In this document: positions 16,296-25,191 of the stretch, piece by piece
How positions within the stretch are numbered: position 1 is the stretch's first letter
Layout of the letters: every line of letters starts with the position of its first letter
DNA from: Asanoa ishikariensis
Lineage (GTDB): Bacteria > Actinomycetota > Actinomycetes > Mycobacteriales > Micromonosporaceae
Direction: 5' to 3'
DNA: 64,000 bases
Assembly: GCF_900107455.1 (NCBI RefSeq)
Contig: NZ_FNQB01000002.1
Span: 310,001 to 374,000, forward strand
Program-made: the position numbers and the translations under genes
Notes under the pieces: model-generated
The model's database searches: none
What the model saw: only the letters and a program-made list of their open reading frames with translations
Told to the model about the DNA's origin: nothing

Positions 16296-16499
16296 CGCCT
16301 CGGCGCCGGCCTGCTGACGGGCGGCGTCGAGGCGCTCGCGGGCGCCGTCGAGCCAGTGCTGGCAGATGTCGGCCAGCCGCTCGCCGCGCTCCCAGAGCGC
16401 CAGCGACTCCTCCAGCGAGATGCCGCCCGCCTCGAGCTTCTCGACCACTGACGCCAACTCGGCGCGGGCCTGCTCGTAGCTCAACTTCTCGTCGGTCAC
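16293..16499 (-). CDS. xseB: exodeoxyribonuclease VII small subunit
   Basis: 68 residues, normal for XseB, with the family core [18 protein letters not shown] and [19 protein letters not shown] forming two helices. With XseA it degrades single-stranded DNA to oligonucleotides. It overlaps the end of xseA by 4 bp, so the subunits are translationally coupled. Confidence 0.95.
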   Translation of the reverse strand: MTDEKLSYEQARAELASVVEKLEAGGISLEESLALWERGERLADICQHWLDGARERLDAARQQAGAEA

Positions 16500-17743
16500 C
16501 GGTTCTCCTCGCTTGCCTCGTCGACGGTCGTCGACAGCTCACCTCGGGCCAGTCGGACCCGCAGCACGTCGCCCTTGGTCACCTCGGTCGCCGCGCGTAC
16601 GACGTGGCCCGCCCGGCTCTGGACGATGGCGTAGCCGCGGTCGAGGGTGGCGGCCGGCGACAGCGCACGCAGCCGGGCCACGGTATGCCGCAGGTCGGCG
16701 CCCGCCGCGCTGATCCGGTGGTCCAGCGACCGGGAGGCGCGCTCACGCAGCCCGGTCACGTCAACCGACCGCTGCTCGACCATCACGTGGGGCCGGGCCA
16801 GCACCGGGCGCGACCGGACCGCGTCGAGGCGGTGCTGCTCGCGGTCGAGCAGGCCGCGCACCGCGCGGTCGAGGCGCTGCCGGGCCTGCCCGATCACCCG
16901 GATCTCCTCACCCAGGTCGGGCACGATCCGCTTGGCGGCGTCGGTCGGGGTCGAGGCGCGCACGTCGGCGACGTAGTCGAGCAGCGGCGCGTCGGTCTCG
17001 TGGCCGATCGCGCTGACGACCGGGGTGCGGCAGGCGAACACCGCGCGGCAGAGCGCCTCGTCCGAGAACGGCAGCAGGTCTTCCACGCCGCCGCCGCCGC
17101 GCGCGATCACGATCACGTCGATCGACTCGTCGGCGTCGAGCACTTTGAGTGCGTCGATGATCTGTGGCACCGCGGTCGGCCCCTGCACGGCGACGTTGAT
17201 CGTCCGGAAGTCCACCGACGGCCACCGCCGCCGGGCGTTGGTCAGCACGTCGCGCTCGGCCGCCGAGGCGCGCCCGGTGAGCAGCCCGATCCGGCTCGGT
17301 AGGAACGGCAGCCGCCGCTTGCGCCGCTGGTCGAAGAGCCCTTCGGCGGCCAGCATCTTCTTCAGCCGTTCGAGGCGGGCCAGCAACTCGCCGAGGCCGA
17401 CCTGGCGGATCTCGTCGGCGCGCAGGCTGAGCGTGCCCCGAGCCGGGAAGAAGTCGGGCTTGGCGTGCAGGGTGACCCGGGCGCCCTCTTCGAGGTTGGG
17501 CGCACCCAGGTCGAGCACGTCGCGGTTGGTCGTGACGGTGAGACTCAGGTCAGCGGACGGGTCACGCAGGGTGAGGAAGACCGTGCTCGCGCCGGGCCGG
17601 CGGCTGATCTGCGCGACCTGGCCGTCGACCCACACCCAGCCCAGCTTGGCGATCCAGCTACTGATCTTCTGACTCACCACCCGCACCGGCCACGGCTCCT
17701 CCGCGGTGCTCTTGGGGACGCCGTTCGGCTCGGGGGTGGTCAC
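16496..17743 (-). CDS. xseA: exodeoxyribonuclease VII large subunit
   Basis: Catalytic subunit of ExoVII, acting in DNA repair on single-stranded ends. 415 residues. N-terminal OB fold (about 30-125, [23 protein letters not shown]), then the catalytic domain with [29 protein letters not shown] near 205 and SAIGHETD near 240, then a long helical region. GTG 17743 has TAGGGT ending 6 nt upstream. It is divergent from ispH and forms an operon with xseB. Confidence 0.95.
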   Translation of the reverse strand: MTTPEPNGVPKSTAEEPWPVRVVSQKISSWIAKLGWVWVDGQVAQISRRPGASTVFLTLRDPSADLSLTVTTNRDVLDLGAPNLEEGARVTLHAKPDFFPARGTLSLRADEIRQVGLGELLARLERLKKMLAAEGLFDQRRKRRLPFLPSRIGLLTGRASAAERDVLTNARRRWPSVDFRTINVAVQGPTAVPQIIDALKVLDADESIDVIVIARGGGGVEDLLPFSDEALCRAVFACRTPVVSAIGHETDAPLLDYVADVRASTPTDAAKRIVPDLGEEIRVIGQARQRLDRAVRGLLDREQHRLDAVRSRPVLARPHVMVEQRSVDVTGLRERASRSLDHRISAAGADLRHTVARLRALSPAATLDRGYAIVQSRAGHVVRAATEVTKGDVLRVRLARGELSTTVDEASEENR

Positions 17744-17749
17744 GGCACC

Positions 17750-17755
17750 ACCCTA
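17750..17755 (-). promoter_or_regulatory. -10 box (TAGGGT) of xseA
   Basis: Minus-strand TAGGGT, 6 nt, GTG 17743; leaderless. Confidence 0.5.
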
Positions 17756-17830
17756 CGGTGGGCGACCCGCCGGCCGGTGTCGGTGCGCACTCCCGGCGCA
17801 CGACATTCTGCCGAGGGCGGTCCCGCCACG

Positions 17831-17836
17831 TACCAT
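17831..17836 (+). promoter_or_regulatory. -10 box (TACCAT) of ispH
   Basis: TACCAT, 6 nt, GTG 17843; leaderless. It lies about 75 bp from the divergent xseA -10. Confidence 0.55.
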
Positions 17837-17842
17837 TGGCGG

Positions 17843-18832
17843 GTGATTGAGGAACCCGTCCGTAAGCGTGTGCTCCTGGCCAACCCGCGCGGCTACTGCG
17901 CCGGGGTCGACCGTGCCGTGCAGACGGTGGAAGAGGCCCTCAACCTCTACGGCGCGCCCATCTACGTCCGCAAACAGATCGTGCACAACAAGCACGTGGT
18001 GGCCACGCTCGAACGCCGCGGGGCGATCTTCGTCGAGGAGAACGCGGAGGTGCCCGAGGGCGCCACGGTGGTCTTCTCGGCACACGGCGTCGCGCCCGAG
18101 GTGCACGAGCAGGCCAAGGCCCGCCAGCTCCGCGCGATCGACGCGACCTGCCCGCTGGTGACCAAGGTCCACCAGGAGGCCAAGCGGTTCGCGGCCGACG
18201 ACTACGACATCCTGCTCATCGGCCATGAAGGTCACGAAGAGGTGATCGGCACCGCCGGCGAGGCGCCCGCGCACGTCCAGCTCGTCGACGGCCCGGACGG
18301 CGTCGACAAGGTGACGGTGCGCGACCCCGCCAAGGTGGTCTGGCTGTCGCAGACCACGCTGTCGGTCGACGAGACGCTGGAGACGGTCGAGCGGCTCAAG
18401 GTGCGCCTGCCGCTGCTCCAGTCGCCGCCGAGCGATGACATCTGCTACGCCACGCAAAACCGGCAGCAGGTGGTCAAGCAGATCGCGCCCGACTGCGACG
18501 TGTTGATCGTCGTCGGCTCGCGCAACTCGTCCAACTCGGTCCGCCTGGTCGAGGTCGCTCTCGACGCCGGCGCCCGGGCCTCCTACCTGGTCGACTACGC
18601 CAGCGAGATCGACGACGCCTGGCTGGCCGGTGCCGCCACGGTCGGCGTGACCTCCGGCGCGAGCGTGCCGGAGGACCTGGTCGACCAGCTCCTCGACCAC
18701 CTGGTCGAGCGGGGCTTCGAAGACGTCTCCGAGGTGACCACGGTGGACGAGCGGCTGGCCTTCTCGCTGCCGCAGGAGCTCAAGCGCGACATGAAGGCCG
18801 CCGCCGCGGCCCGCGCCGCCTCAGCCGACTAG
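17843..18832 (+). CDS. ispH: 4-hydroxy-3-methylbut-2-enyl diphosphate reductase
   Basis: Last enzyme of the MEP isoprenoid pathway: reduces HMBPP to IPP and DMAPP with a [4Fe-4S] cluster. 329 residues. The three cluster cysteines are in [12 protein letters not shown] (about residue 19), [10 protein letters not shown] (about 103) and [11 protein letters not shown] (about 204); the proton-donor Glu and substrate-binding HE/SHG motifs are present. GTG 17843 is fixed by its promoter. It supplies the substrates of the prenyl synthase at 3.0 kb. Its 3' end overlaps the convergent gene by 12 bp. Confidence 0.96.
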   Translation: MIEEPVRKRVLLANPRGYCAGVDRAVQTVEEALNLYGAPIYVRKQIVHNKHVVATLERRGAIFVEENAEVPEGATVVFSAHGVAPEVHEQAKARQLRAIDATCPLVTKVHQEAKRFAADDYDILLIGHEGHEEVIGTAGEAPAHVQLVDGPDGVDKVTVRDPAKVVWLSQTTLSVDETLETVERLKVRLPLLQSPPSDDICYATQNRQQVVKQIAPDCDVLIVVGSRNSSNSVRLVEVALDAGARASYLVDYASEIDDAWLAGAATVGVTSGASVPEDLVDQLLDHLVERGFEDVSEVTTVDERLAFSLPQELKRDMKAAAAARAASAD

Positions 18833-19408
18833 GACGAGGCTCGCGGCGGCCAGTTCCCTGGGTTCGTCGGCCCAGAAGTGCAGCTCGGTCAGTGGCCCAC
18901 GGGGCAGGCCGACGTCGGTCGGTGCCGTGAGCACGAGCTCGACGTTGGTCTGCCCGAGCACCACGACCTTGCCGATCAGGCCATCGGCGGTCTCCTCGAA
19001 CTGCACGCCCTTGCTCTTCTCCAGCGGCCGGTTGCGGGTGCGCACCTGCGCGACCGCCGACCAGGGCACGAAGGCGTCCACGGTGAACCCCGAGCGGATC
19101 CTGATGCCCTCCCGCTGGACCAGGTGCGGGTTCACCCGCACGGCGCCGAGCAGGCCGACCATCCAGAGCAGCCCCCAGATGCTCACCACGAACGCGATGA
19201 TCTGCACCGTGCGCCAGGGCAGCAGGAAGTGCAGGATCGGGATCTCCACGATCGACACACCGATGAAGGCCAGGAGTACGGGCGTCGTCATGGCGCTGTA
19301 GCCGAAGCGGTCACCCGGGCCGGCCGGGTCGGGACGGCGGAAGACCCAGCGGAAAAGGCTGACCCAGACGCCGCGCTCGTACGTCATGGCGGTGCGAAGG
19401 AGGCTCAC
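18821..19408 (-). CDS. PH-domain membrane protein
   Basis: 195 residues with two adjacent transmembrane segments (about 42-60 and 68-92) followed by a soluble domain of about 90 residues in which [22 protein letters not shown] and a buried Trp fit the bacterial PH-like fold found in small actinobacterial membrane proteins. GTG 19408 has TAAACT ending 7 nt upstream. The final 12 bp overlap ispH on the opposite strand. Function unknown. Confidence 0.75.
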   Translation of the reverse strand: MSLLRTAMTYERGVWVSLFRWVFRRPDPAGPGDRFGYSAMTTPVLLAFIGVSIVEIPILHFLLPWRTVQIIAFVVSIWGLLWMVGLLGAVRVNPHLVQREGIRIRSGFTVDAFVPWSAVAQVRTRNRPLEKSKGVQFEETADGLIGKVVVLGQTNVELVLTAPTDVGLPRGPLTELHFWADEPRELAAASLVLVG

Positions 19409-19415
19409 CCTTCGC

Positions 19416-19421
19416 AGTTTA
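19416..19421 (-). promoter_or_regulatory. -10 box (TAAACT)
   Basis: Minus-strand TAAACT, 7 nt, GTG 19408. Confidence 0.5.
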
Positions 19422-19437
19422 CATTACACTCGCAATG

Positions 19438-19869
19438 TCAAAGCCGCTGCGCCGACGTGATCATCGCCGGTGTGCCCTGCTGGCAGGTGCTGACCAGGTC
19501 GGGGCGCACCTCCAGGGTGGCCCGCACCCGCACGCCCTCGTAGACCAGGCTGGTCGGGGCATTGACCAACAGGTAGCCCTCCAGCAGCAGGCAACCCTCC
19601 TCGACGCCCGAGGTGACCGTGCCGCTGACGTTGACCACCTTCGGCGGCTTGGCCCCCGACGGCCGTGGGGTGGCCGGCGGCACCGGGTCGGGCGGGTTGA
19701 CGGTCGCGGACGGCGCCGGAGGCACGGCGGGCACGGTAGACGCCGACGGAGCGGGGGCGTTCGACGACATCGAGGGCGCCGGAATCGGATCACTCTCGCG
19801 GGAGTTGGCCGAGCAGCCGGCGAGGGCCACCACCATCACTGCCACCAGCGGACCGGTCAACCTGCGCAT
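19438..19869 (-). CDS. putative lipoprotein with Pro/Ser-rich linker
   Basis: 143 residues from ATG 19869; ATG 19887 and the longer 19902 reading are alternatives. Signal peptide with lipobox VALAGC, a Pro/Ala/Ser/Thr-rich spacer to about residue 70, and a small C-terminal domain (about 75 residues) beginning VVNVSGTVTSGVEEGCLLLEGYLL with two further cysteines. The domain resembles a small beta-barrel, but I assign no family. It lies downstream of rmuC on the same strand, 54 bp away. Confidence 0.7.
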   Translation of the reverse strand: MRRLTGPLVAVMVVALAGCSANSRESDPIPAPSMSSNAPAPSASTVPAVPPAPSATVNPPDPVPPATPRPSGAKPPKVVNVSGTVTSGVEEGCLLLEGYLLVNAPTSLVYEGVRVRATLEVRPDLVSTCQQGTPAMITSAQRL

Positions 19870-19923
19870 GACGTCGAAGTGTGTCATTGGAATCTGACGC
19901 ACGCCACCGCAGCCGCGGTTCCC

Positions 19924-21057
19924 TCAGATGAACTCGGGTGCCTGTAGCTGGCGCGGCATGCTCTCCACCTGGGGCGGCGCCACCAGGTCTTCGCCCGAGA
20001 CGCCCAGGTCGGCCAGTTTGCGGGCGCTCACCAGGACCCGTGCTTCCAACGAGCCGACCGCGCGGTTGTACGAGGTGACCGCCGTGCCGAGCGCCGAGCC
20101 CAGCTTGCCCACGTGGTCGCCGACCGTCGACAGCCGGCCGTAGAGCTCGCGAGCGAGCTCGTGCACCGCGACCGCGTTGCGGGCCAGCGACTCCTGCCGC
20201 CACGAGTAGGCGATCGTGCGCAGCAACGCGACCAGCGTCGCCGGGGTGGCCAGCACGACGTTGCGGGCGAACGCGTGCTCCAGCAGCGTCGGGTCGCGCT
20301 GGAGTGCCACGTCGAGGAACGGGTCGGCCGGCACGAAGAGCACCACGAACTCGGGGGACTGGGCGAACGCCGACCAGTAGGACTTGGCCGCCAGCGCGTC
20401 GACGTGTCCGCGCAGCGCCCGGGCGTGCCCGTCGAGGTGCTGATCGCGGGTGCGCTCGTCGCGCGCCTCCATCGCGGTCAGGTAGGAGTCGAACGGCGCC
20501 TTGGCGTCGACCACCACCGAGCGCCCACCGTGGAGCCGGACCACCAGGTCGGGTCGTACGCCCTGGTGGTCGGTCGAGGCGGTCACCTGCTCGGAGAAGT
20601 CGCAATGCTCCAGCAGGCCGGCCGCCTCGACGATCCGCCGGAGCTGGTGCTCGCCCCAGCGGCCCCGCACCTGTGGCGCGCGCAGCGCGGCCACGAGCTG
20701 CTTGGTCTCGGTGCGCAGCTCGCCGGAGACGGTCGACATGGCCCGGACCTGCTCGCGCAGCTCGGCGTAGGCGTCGACCCGCTCCCGCTCCAGCTCGGCG
20801 ACCCGGATCTCGTAGCGGCGCAGGGTCTCGTGCAGCGGCGCGACCGCCCGGGCGACCGCCTCCTGCGACTGCACGGTCGCCTCGAAGGACAACGCCCGCA
20901 TCGACTGCTCCAGGCGCCCCTCGCCTTCTTGGTTCAACTCGATCATGGCCTCGAGTCGGGCAACCCGGGCTGCGGAGCGCGAAACCGCCGCAAACCACCC
21001 GGCCACCGACCCGATCGCCAAGCAGAGGACCACCACGGCCACCGTTGAAAGGTCCAT
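19924..21057 (-). CDS. rmuC: DNA recombination protein RmuC
   Basis: 377 residues. An N-terminal membrane segment (about 4-24), a coiled coil (about 30-115), then the RmuC domain with RGRWGEHQLRRIVEAAG, RPDLVVRLHGG, VVVDAKAPFDSYL and FVVLFVPADPFLDVAL, whose Asp and DAK residues belong to a PD-(D/E)XK-like nuclease fold. RmuC limits inversions at short inverted repeats in E. coli. ATG 21057 has CAGTCT ending 6 nt upstream. Divergent from 21111, 53 bp apart. Confidence 0.92.
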   Translation of the reverse strand: MDLSTVAVVVLCLAIGSVAGWFAAVSRSAARVARLEAMIELNQEGEGRLEQSMRALSFEATVQSQEAVARAVAPLHETLRRYEIRVAELERERVDAYAELREQVRAMSTVSGELRTETKQLVAALRAPQVRGRWGEHQLRRIVEAAGLLEHCDFSEQVTASTDHQGVRPDLVVRLHGGRSVVVDAKAPFDSYLTAMEARDERTRDQHLDGHARALRGHVDALAAKSYWSAFAQSPEFVVLFVPADPFLDVALQRDPTLLEHAFARNVVLATPATLVALLRTIAYSWRQESLARNAVAVHELARELYGRLSTVGDHVGKLGSALGTAVTSYNRAVGSLEARVLVSARKLADLGVSGEDLVAPPQVESMPRQLQAPEFI

Positions 21058-21063
21058 CCGGTA

Positions 21064-21069
21064 AGACTG
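21064..21069 (-). promoter_or_regulatory. -10-like box (CAGTCT) of rmuC
   Basis: Minus-strand CAGTCT, 6 nt, ATG 21057. Confidence 0.4.
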
Positions 21070-21098
21070 CCAAACAGGTGCGACATGACAAGGCGACG

Positions 21099-21104
21099 TA
21101 CCGT
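21099..21104 (+). promoter_or_regulatory. -10 box (TACCGT)
   Basis: TACCGT, 6 nt, ATG 21111; divergent from the rmuC promoter 30 bp away. Confidence 0.5.
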
Positions 21105-21110
21105 CGTGTC

Positions 21111-21920
21111 ATGGGTTGGTTGTGGTTGATCGCGCTGCTGGTGATCGTCATCGCGTTGGTGTTCTATTACCAGCGGTCCGTGGCCGGCCGGCGTGAACGG
21201 GAGTTGACCGACGCGCGCGCCGAGGCTCAGCGCTGGTACGAACGACTCGGCGGACAGGTGATGAACCTGCACGGTTCGGAGCCGGCGGTCCGTCAGGCGC
21301 TGTCCGACGCGGGTGAGCGCTACAACGCGGCCGGCAGCCAACTCGAGCAGGCCCGTTCTCCCCGCCAGTACGAGCTGGCCCGGGAGACCTCGCTGGAGGG
21401 CCTCACCTACATCCGGGCGGCCCGCACCGCGATGGGCATCGACCCGGGTCCGGAGCTCCCGCAGCTCGCCTCGGCCCGCGGCGCCGGCACGCTCACCAAG
21501 GAGCGCACGGTCGACGTGCAGGGCCAGCAGTTCACCGCCGGTCCGCAGCCGGGCAACAACACGCCCTACTACTACCCGGGCGGGCGCTACCAGGGCCGGC
21601 CCGTGCCGTCCGGCTGGTACTCCCAGCCGTGGTGGCGTCCGGCGCTCGGCGGCGCGGTGGGCGTGGTCGGCGGCCTGCTGATCGCCGACGCTCTGTTCTC
21701 ACCCGCGTTCGCGGACCCGGGCTACGGCTACGACGCCGGCTACCAGGAGGGCTTCCAGGACGGTGGCGGTGGCGACGGTGGCGACGGTGGCGACGGCGGT
21801 GGCGACGGTGGAGACGGCGGCGGCTACGACGGCGGAGACGGCGGCGGCGGCGACTACGGCGGCGGGGACTTCGGTGGCGGCGACTTCGGTGGGGGCGATT
21901 TCGGCGGCGGCGACTTCTGA
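21111..21920 (+). CDS. membrane-anchored protein with Gly/Asp-rich repeat tail
   Basis: 269 residues. One N-terminal transmembrane segment (2-20), a helical domain (about 25-105), a Tyr/Pro/Gly-rich stretch, a second hydrophobic segment (about 182-202), then about 60 residues made almost only of Gly and Asp, ending in four GGGDF units. The tail looks like DUF-type proteins in which a hydrophobic segment precedes a GGG-rich end. I do not recognise an enzyme. The TANNNT spacing fixes ATG 21111; a longer in-frame reading runs antisense to rmuC. Confidence 0.75.
   Translation: MGWLWLIALLVIVIALVFYYQRSVAGRRERELTDARAEAQRWYERLGGQVMNLHGSEPAVRQALSDAGERYNAAGSQLEQARSPRQYELARETSLEGLTYIRAARTAMGIDPGPELPQLASARGAGTLTKERTVDVQGQQFTAGPQPGNNTPYYYPGGRYQGRPVPSGWYSQPWWRPALGGAVGVVGGLLIADALFSPAFADPGYGYDAGYQEGFQDGGGGDGGDGGDGGGDGGDGGGYDGGDGGGGDYGGGDFGGGDFGGGDFGGGDF
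21763..21917 (+). repeat. Gly/Asp codon repeat in the 3' end of the preceding gene
   Basis: Short in-frame repeats of GGCGGT/GGCGAC-type units, ending in four 15-bp copies encoding GGGDF. Such tracts are prone to length change by slippage. Confidence 0.8.
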
Positions 21921-21979
21921 TCCACCCGCCGGCCTGACCCGTTCGGGTAGGGCTAGCCGGATGGTGTCGGGGCGTCGCG

Positions 21980-22654
21980 ATGGGCACAGTAGGTGACGTG
22001 ACCGCGACCTACTCGCAGACCTCGACCCCGACCCCCACGCCGGGCCAGGCAACCGGGCGCGCCGCACCGTGGCTGGCCGGCGGCGGCATCGCCCTGCTGG
22101 CCTGCGCGTTGGTCAGCGGCCTCGCCCAGGCCGCGCACGACTTCCGCTGGTGGTCACTGTTCGTGGTGATCCCCACGTCGTTGATCGCCGCCGCCGGCAC
22201 CGTCGCGCTCCGCCGTGGCGGCGGCATCCTCGCGTACGCCGTCGCGAACCTGGGCCTGATCGCGTTCGCGGTCGGCGTGATGTTGATGTTCGGTGACGTG
22301 CCCCGGTTCTGGCCCCTGCTCATCGTGCTGCCGGCCGCCGCGATCGCCGGCAGCTACTGGTGGCGTCCGCAGGACCCGCTGGGCCGGTCGTTCCACCGCA
22401 CGCTCGCGATGCTGGCCACCGTCGCGGTCGTCCTCGGACTGGCGTTCCAGGCCCTGCGCTTCGACCTGTTCGACTTCGAACCGCGCTGGTGGGCCTGGTA
22501 CATGGTGGCGGCGGGCCTGGTCGTCGTCGGCAACGGAGCCGAGTTGGTCCGGCATCGCATGGTCTACCGCGTCTCCGCGGCGGCCCTCGCCGCCGGACCA
22601 GGGATCATCACGATCCTGCTCGGCATCCGCTTCCTGCGCGGCTGGTGGTTCTAG
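21980..22654 (+). CDS. integral membrane protein, unknown
   Basis: 224 residues; Thr/Pro-rich N-terminus, then six or seven hydrophobic segments from residue 33 to 222. No family recognised. The in-frame GTG 21998 is an alternative start. The TAG stop overlaps the valS stop on the other strand by 4 bp (CTAG), so the two converge with no space for a separate terminator. Confidence 0.7.
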   Translation: MGTVGDVTATYSQTSTPTPTPGQATGRAAPWLAGGGIALLACALVSGLAQAAHDFRWWSLFVVIPTSLIAAAGTVALRRGGGILAYAVANLGLIAFAVGVMLMFGDVPRFWPLLIVLPAAAIAGSYWWRPQDPLGRSFHRTLAMLATVAVVLGLAFQALRFDLFDFEPRWWAWYMVAAGLVVVGNGAELVRHRMVYRVSAAALAAGPGIITILLGIRFLRGWWF

Positions 22655-25191
22655 AAGGCCGACGCCACGACGAGCTCGGTGGTGCGGTCGGGCAGGAAGT
22701 CGAGCTTGCCGATGTGGCCGGCCGCGCGCAGGTCGTCGGCGGCCAGGGCCAACGTCTCCAGCATCGCGGCCGGGCCGAGGACCTCGGCCAGCGGGACCGG
22801 GGTGCGCATCGAGACCTTGCGTTCCGACTTGGCCCGCCGCACCTGCGAGAGCGCGTCGCCGGCCAGCCGGAGCAGCTCGGGTGTCACGTCGCCGGCCAAC
22901 TCGTGGACGGTGGGCCAGGGCGCTTTGTGCACCGAGCCATAACGCCACCACGACCAGACCTCTTCGGTGACGTACGGCAGGAACGGCGCGAACAACCGCA
23001 GTTGGACCGAGAGCGCGGTGGCCAGCGCCGCCCGGGCCGACCCGGACGCCGCCGTGTCGCCGTAGGCCCGCTCCTTGACCAGCTCGATGTAGTCGTCGCA
23101 GAACCGCCAGAAGAACGACTCGGCGGCCTGCAGCGCGGTCGTGTGGTCGTACGCCTCGAATGCCGTCGTCGCCGTGCCGACCACCTCGCGCAGGCCCGCG
23201 AGCATCGCCCGGTCGAGCGGCTCCGTCACGCCGCCGCCTGCCGCGCCGAAGCTGAGCGCGAACTTCGACGCGTTGAGCAGCTTGGTGGCCAGCCGCCGCC
23301 CGATCCGGATCTGCGCGGGGTCGAAGGCGAGGTCGGTGCCCGGCCGGCCGCTGGCCGCCCAGTAGCGCACGGCGTCGGAACCGTTGTCGACCAACAGGTT
23401 CATCGGCGTGACCACGTTGCCCTTGGACTTCGACATCTTCTTGCGGTCGGGGTCGAGGATCCAGCCGGAGAGCACCGCGTCGCGCCACGGCAGCGTGCCG
23501 TGCTCGAAGTGGGCGCGCACGACCGAGGCGAACAGCCAGGTGCGGATGATCTCCTGCCCCTGCGGGCGGAGGTCCATCGGGAACACCCGGGCGAACAGGT
23601 CGGGGTCGGTCTCCCAGCCGCCGACGATCTGCGGGCTCAGTGAGGAGGTGGCCCAGGTGTCGAGCACGTCAGGATCGCCGGCGAACCCGCCCGGCACGCC
23701 CCGCTGCTCCTCCGTGTAGCCCGCCGGCATGTCCGACGTCGGGTCGACCGGGAGCCGGTCCTCGGTGGGCACCAGCGGACGGTCGTAGTCGGGCCGGCCG
23801 TCGGCGTCCAGCGGATACCAGACAGGCACCGGCACGCCGAAGAACCGTTGCCGGCTGACCAGCCAGTCGCCGGTGAGCCCGCCCACCCAGTGCTCGTAGC
23901 GGTGCCGCATGTGGGTCGGCACCCAGTGCAGCTCGCGGCCCCGGTCGAGCAGCGTGGCCCGCAGGTCGGCGTCGCGGCCGCCGTTGCGCAGGTACCACTG
24001 GCGGGTGGAGACGATCTCCAGCGGTGAGTCGCCGCGCTCGTAGAACTTCACCGGATGGGTGACCGGGCGTGGCTCGCCGATCAGGTCGAGCGACTCCGAG
24101 AGCAGCCCCACGATCTCCCGCCGCGCCTGGTTGACGGTGCGGCCGGCCAGGGGCGCGTATTTCTCCGGATCGACGCCGTGCGGCGGCTCGGGCAACAGCC
24201 GCCCGTCGCGACCGATCACCACGCGGGTGTCCAGCCGCAGCTCGCGCCACCAGGTCACGTCGGCGAGATCGCCGAACGTGCAGACCATCGCGATGCCACT
24301 GCCCTTGTCCTTCTCCGCCTGCGGGTGCGCGTGCACCGGCACCTCGACACCGAAGACGGGGGTACGCACGGTGCCGCCGAACAGGTGCGCGTAGCGCTCG
24401 TCGTCGGGGTGGGCCACGAGCGCCACGCACGCCGGCAGCAACTCGGGCCGGGTCGTCTCGATGTAGACGGGCTCGTCGCCGGGCCCGTGGAAGCGCAGCC
24501 GGTGGTAGGCACCCGGCCGTTCCCGGTCTTCCAGCTCGGCCTGGGCGACCGCCGTGCCGAAACCGACGTCCCACAGCGTCGGCGCCTCGGCCGTGTAGGC
24601 CTCGCCCCGGGTCAGGTTGCGCAGGAACGCCCGCTGCGAGGTGGTGCGCGCGTGCCGGCCGATCGTCGTGTAGGTCAGCGACCAGTCGACCGAGAGCCCG
24701 AGCCGGCGCCAGAGCGCCTCGAACGCCCGCTCGTCCTCGGCCGTCAGCCGCTCGCACAGCTCGATGAAGTTGCGCCGGGAGATGGCCGTGGGGTTCTTCC
24801 GCGCGGCGTCGTCGACCGGTGCCGCGGGCGGCGTCCAGGCCGGGTCGTACGGCAGGGACGCGTCTCCGCGCACGCCGTAGACGTTCTGCACGCGGCGCTC
24901 GGTGGGCAGGCCGTTGTCGTCCCAGCCCATCGGGTAGAACACCATCTTGCCGCGCATGCGCTGGAACCGGGCCACGGTGTCGGTGTGGGTGTAGGAGAAG
25001 ACGTGGCCCATGTGCAGCTCGCCGGATACGGTCGGCGGCGGCGTGTCGATGGCGTATACGTCAGACCGGGCCTTCGACCGGTCGAACGCGTACGTTCCCG
25101 CCTCCTGCCACCGGTGCGACCAGGACTCCTCGATGCCATCCAGGGACGGCTTCTCAGGGATCCCGGCGCGACCTTTCGCCGTATCCGTCAT
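22651..25191 (-). CDS. valS: valine--tRNA ligase
   Basis: Charges tRNA-Val. 846 residues. Class I signatures: HMGH (in [16 protein letters not shown], about residue 50) and KMSKSKGN (about residue 590). [14 protein letters not shown] and the editing domain follow in order. The length and the absence of a C-terminal coiled coil resemble the archaeal-type ValRS found in several actinobacteria rather than the classical bacterial form; this is by inspection only. ATG 25191 is leaderless-spaced, and its promoter and start lie inside the 3' end of the upstream PBP gene (38-bp overlap). Confidence 0.95.
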   Translation of the reverse strand: MTDTAKGRAGIPEKPSLDGIEESWSHRWQEAGTYAFDRSKARSDVYAIDTPPPTVSGELHMGHVFSYTHTDTVARFQRMRGKMVFYPMGWDDNGLPTERRVQNVYGVRGDASLPYDPAWTPPAAPVDDAARKNPTAISRRNFIELCERLTAEDERAFEALWRRLGLSVDWSLTYTTIGRHARTTSQRAFLRNLTRGEAYTAEAPTLWDVGFGTAVAQAELEDRERPGAYHRLRFHGPGDEPVYIETTRPELLPACVALVAHPDDERYAHLFGGTVRTPVFGVEVPVHAHPQAEKDKGSGIAMVCTFGDLADVTWWRELRLDTRVVIGRDGRLLPEPPHGVDPEKYAPLAGRTVNQARREIVGLLSESLDLIGEPRPVTHPVKFYERGDSPLEIVSTRQWYLRNGGRDADLRATLLDRGRELHWVPTHMRHRYEHWVGGLTGDWLVSRQRFFGVPVPVWYPLDADGRPDYDRPLVPTEDRLPVDPTSDMPAGYTEEQRGVPGGFAGDPDVLDTWATSSLSPQIVGGWETDPDLFARVFPMDLRPQGQEIIRTWLFASVVRAHFEHGTLPWRDAVLSGWILDPDRKKMSKSKGNVVTPMNLLVDNGSDAVRYWAASGRPGTDLAFDPAQIRIGRRLATKLLNASKFALSFGAAGGGVTEPLDRAMLAGLREVVGTATTAFEAYDHTTALQAAESFFWRFCDDYIELVKERAYGDTAASGSARAALATALSVQLRLFAPFLPYVTEEVWSWWRYGSVHKAPWPTVHELAGDVTPELLRLAGDALSQVRRAKSERKVSMRTPVPLAEVLGPAAMLETLALAADDLRAAGHIGKLDFLPDRTTELVVASAF

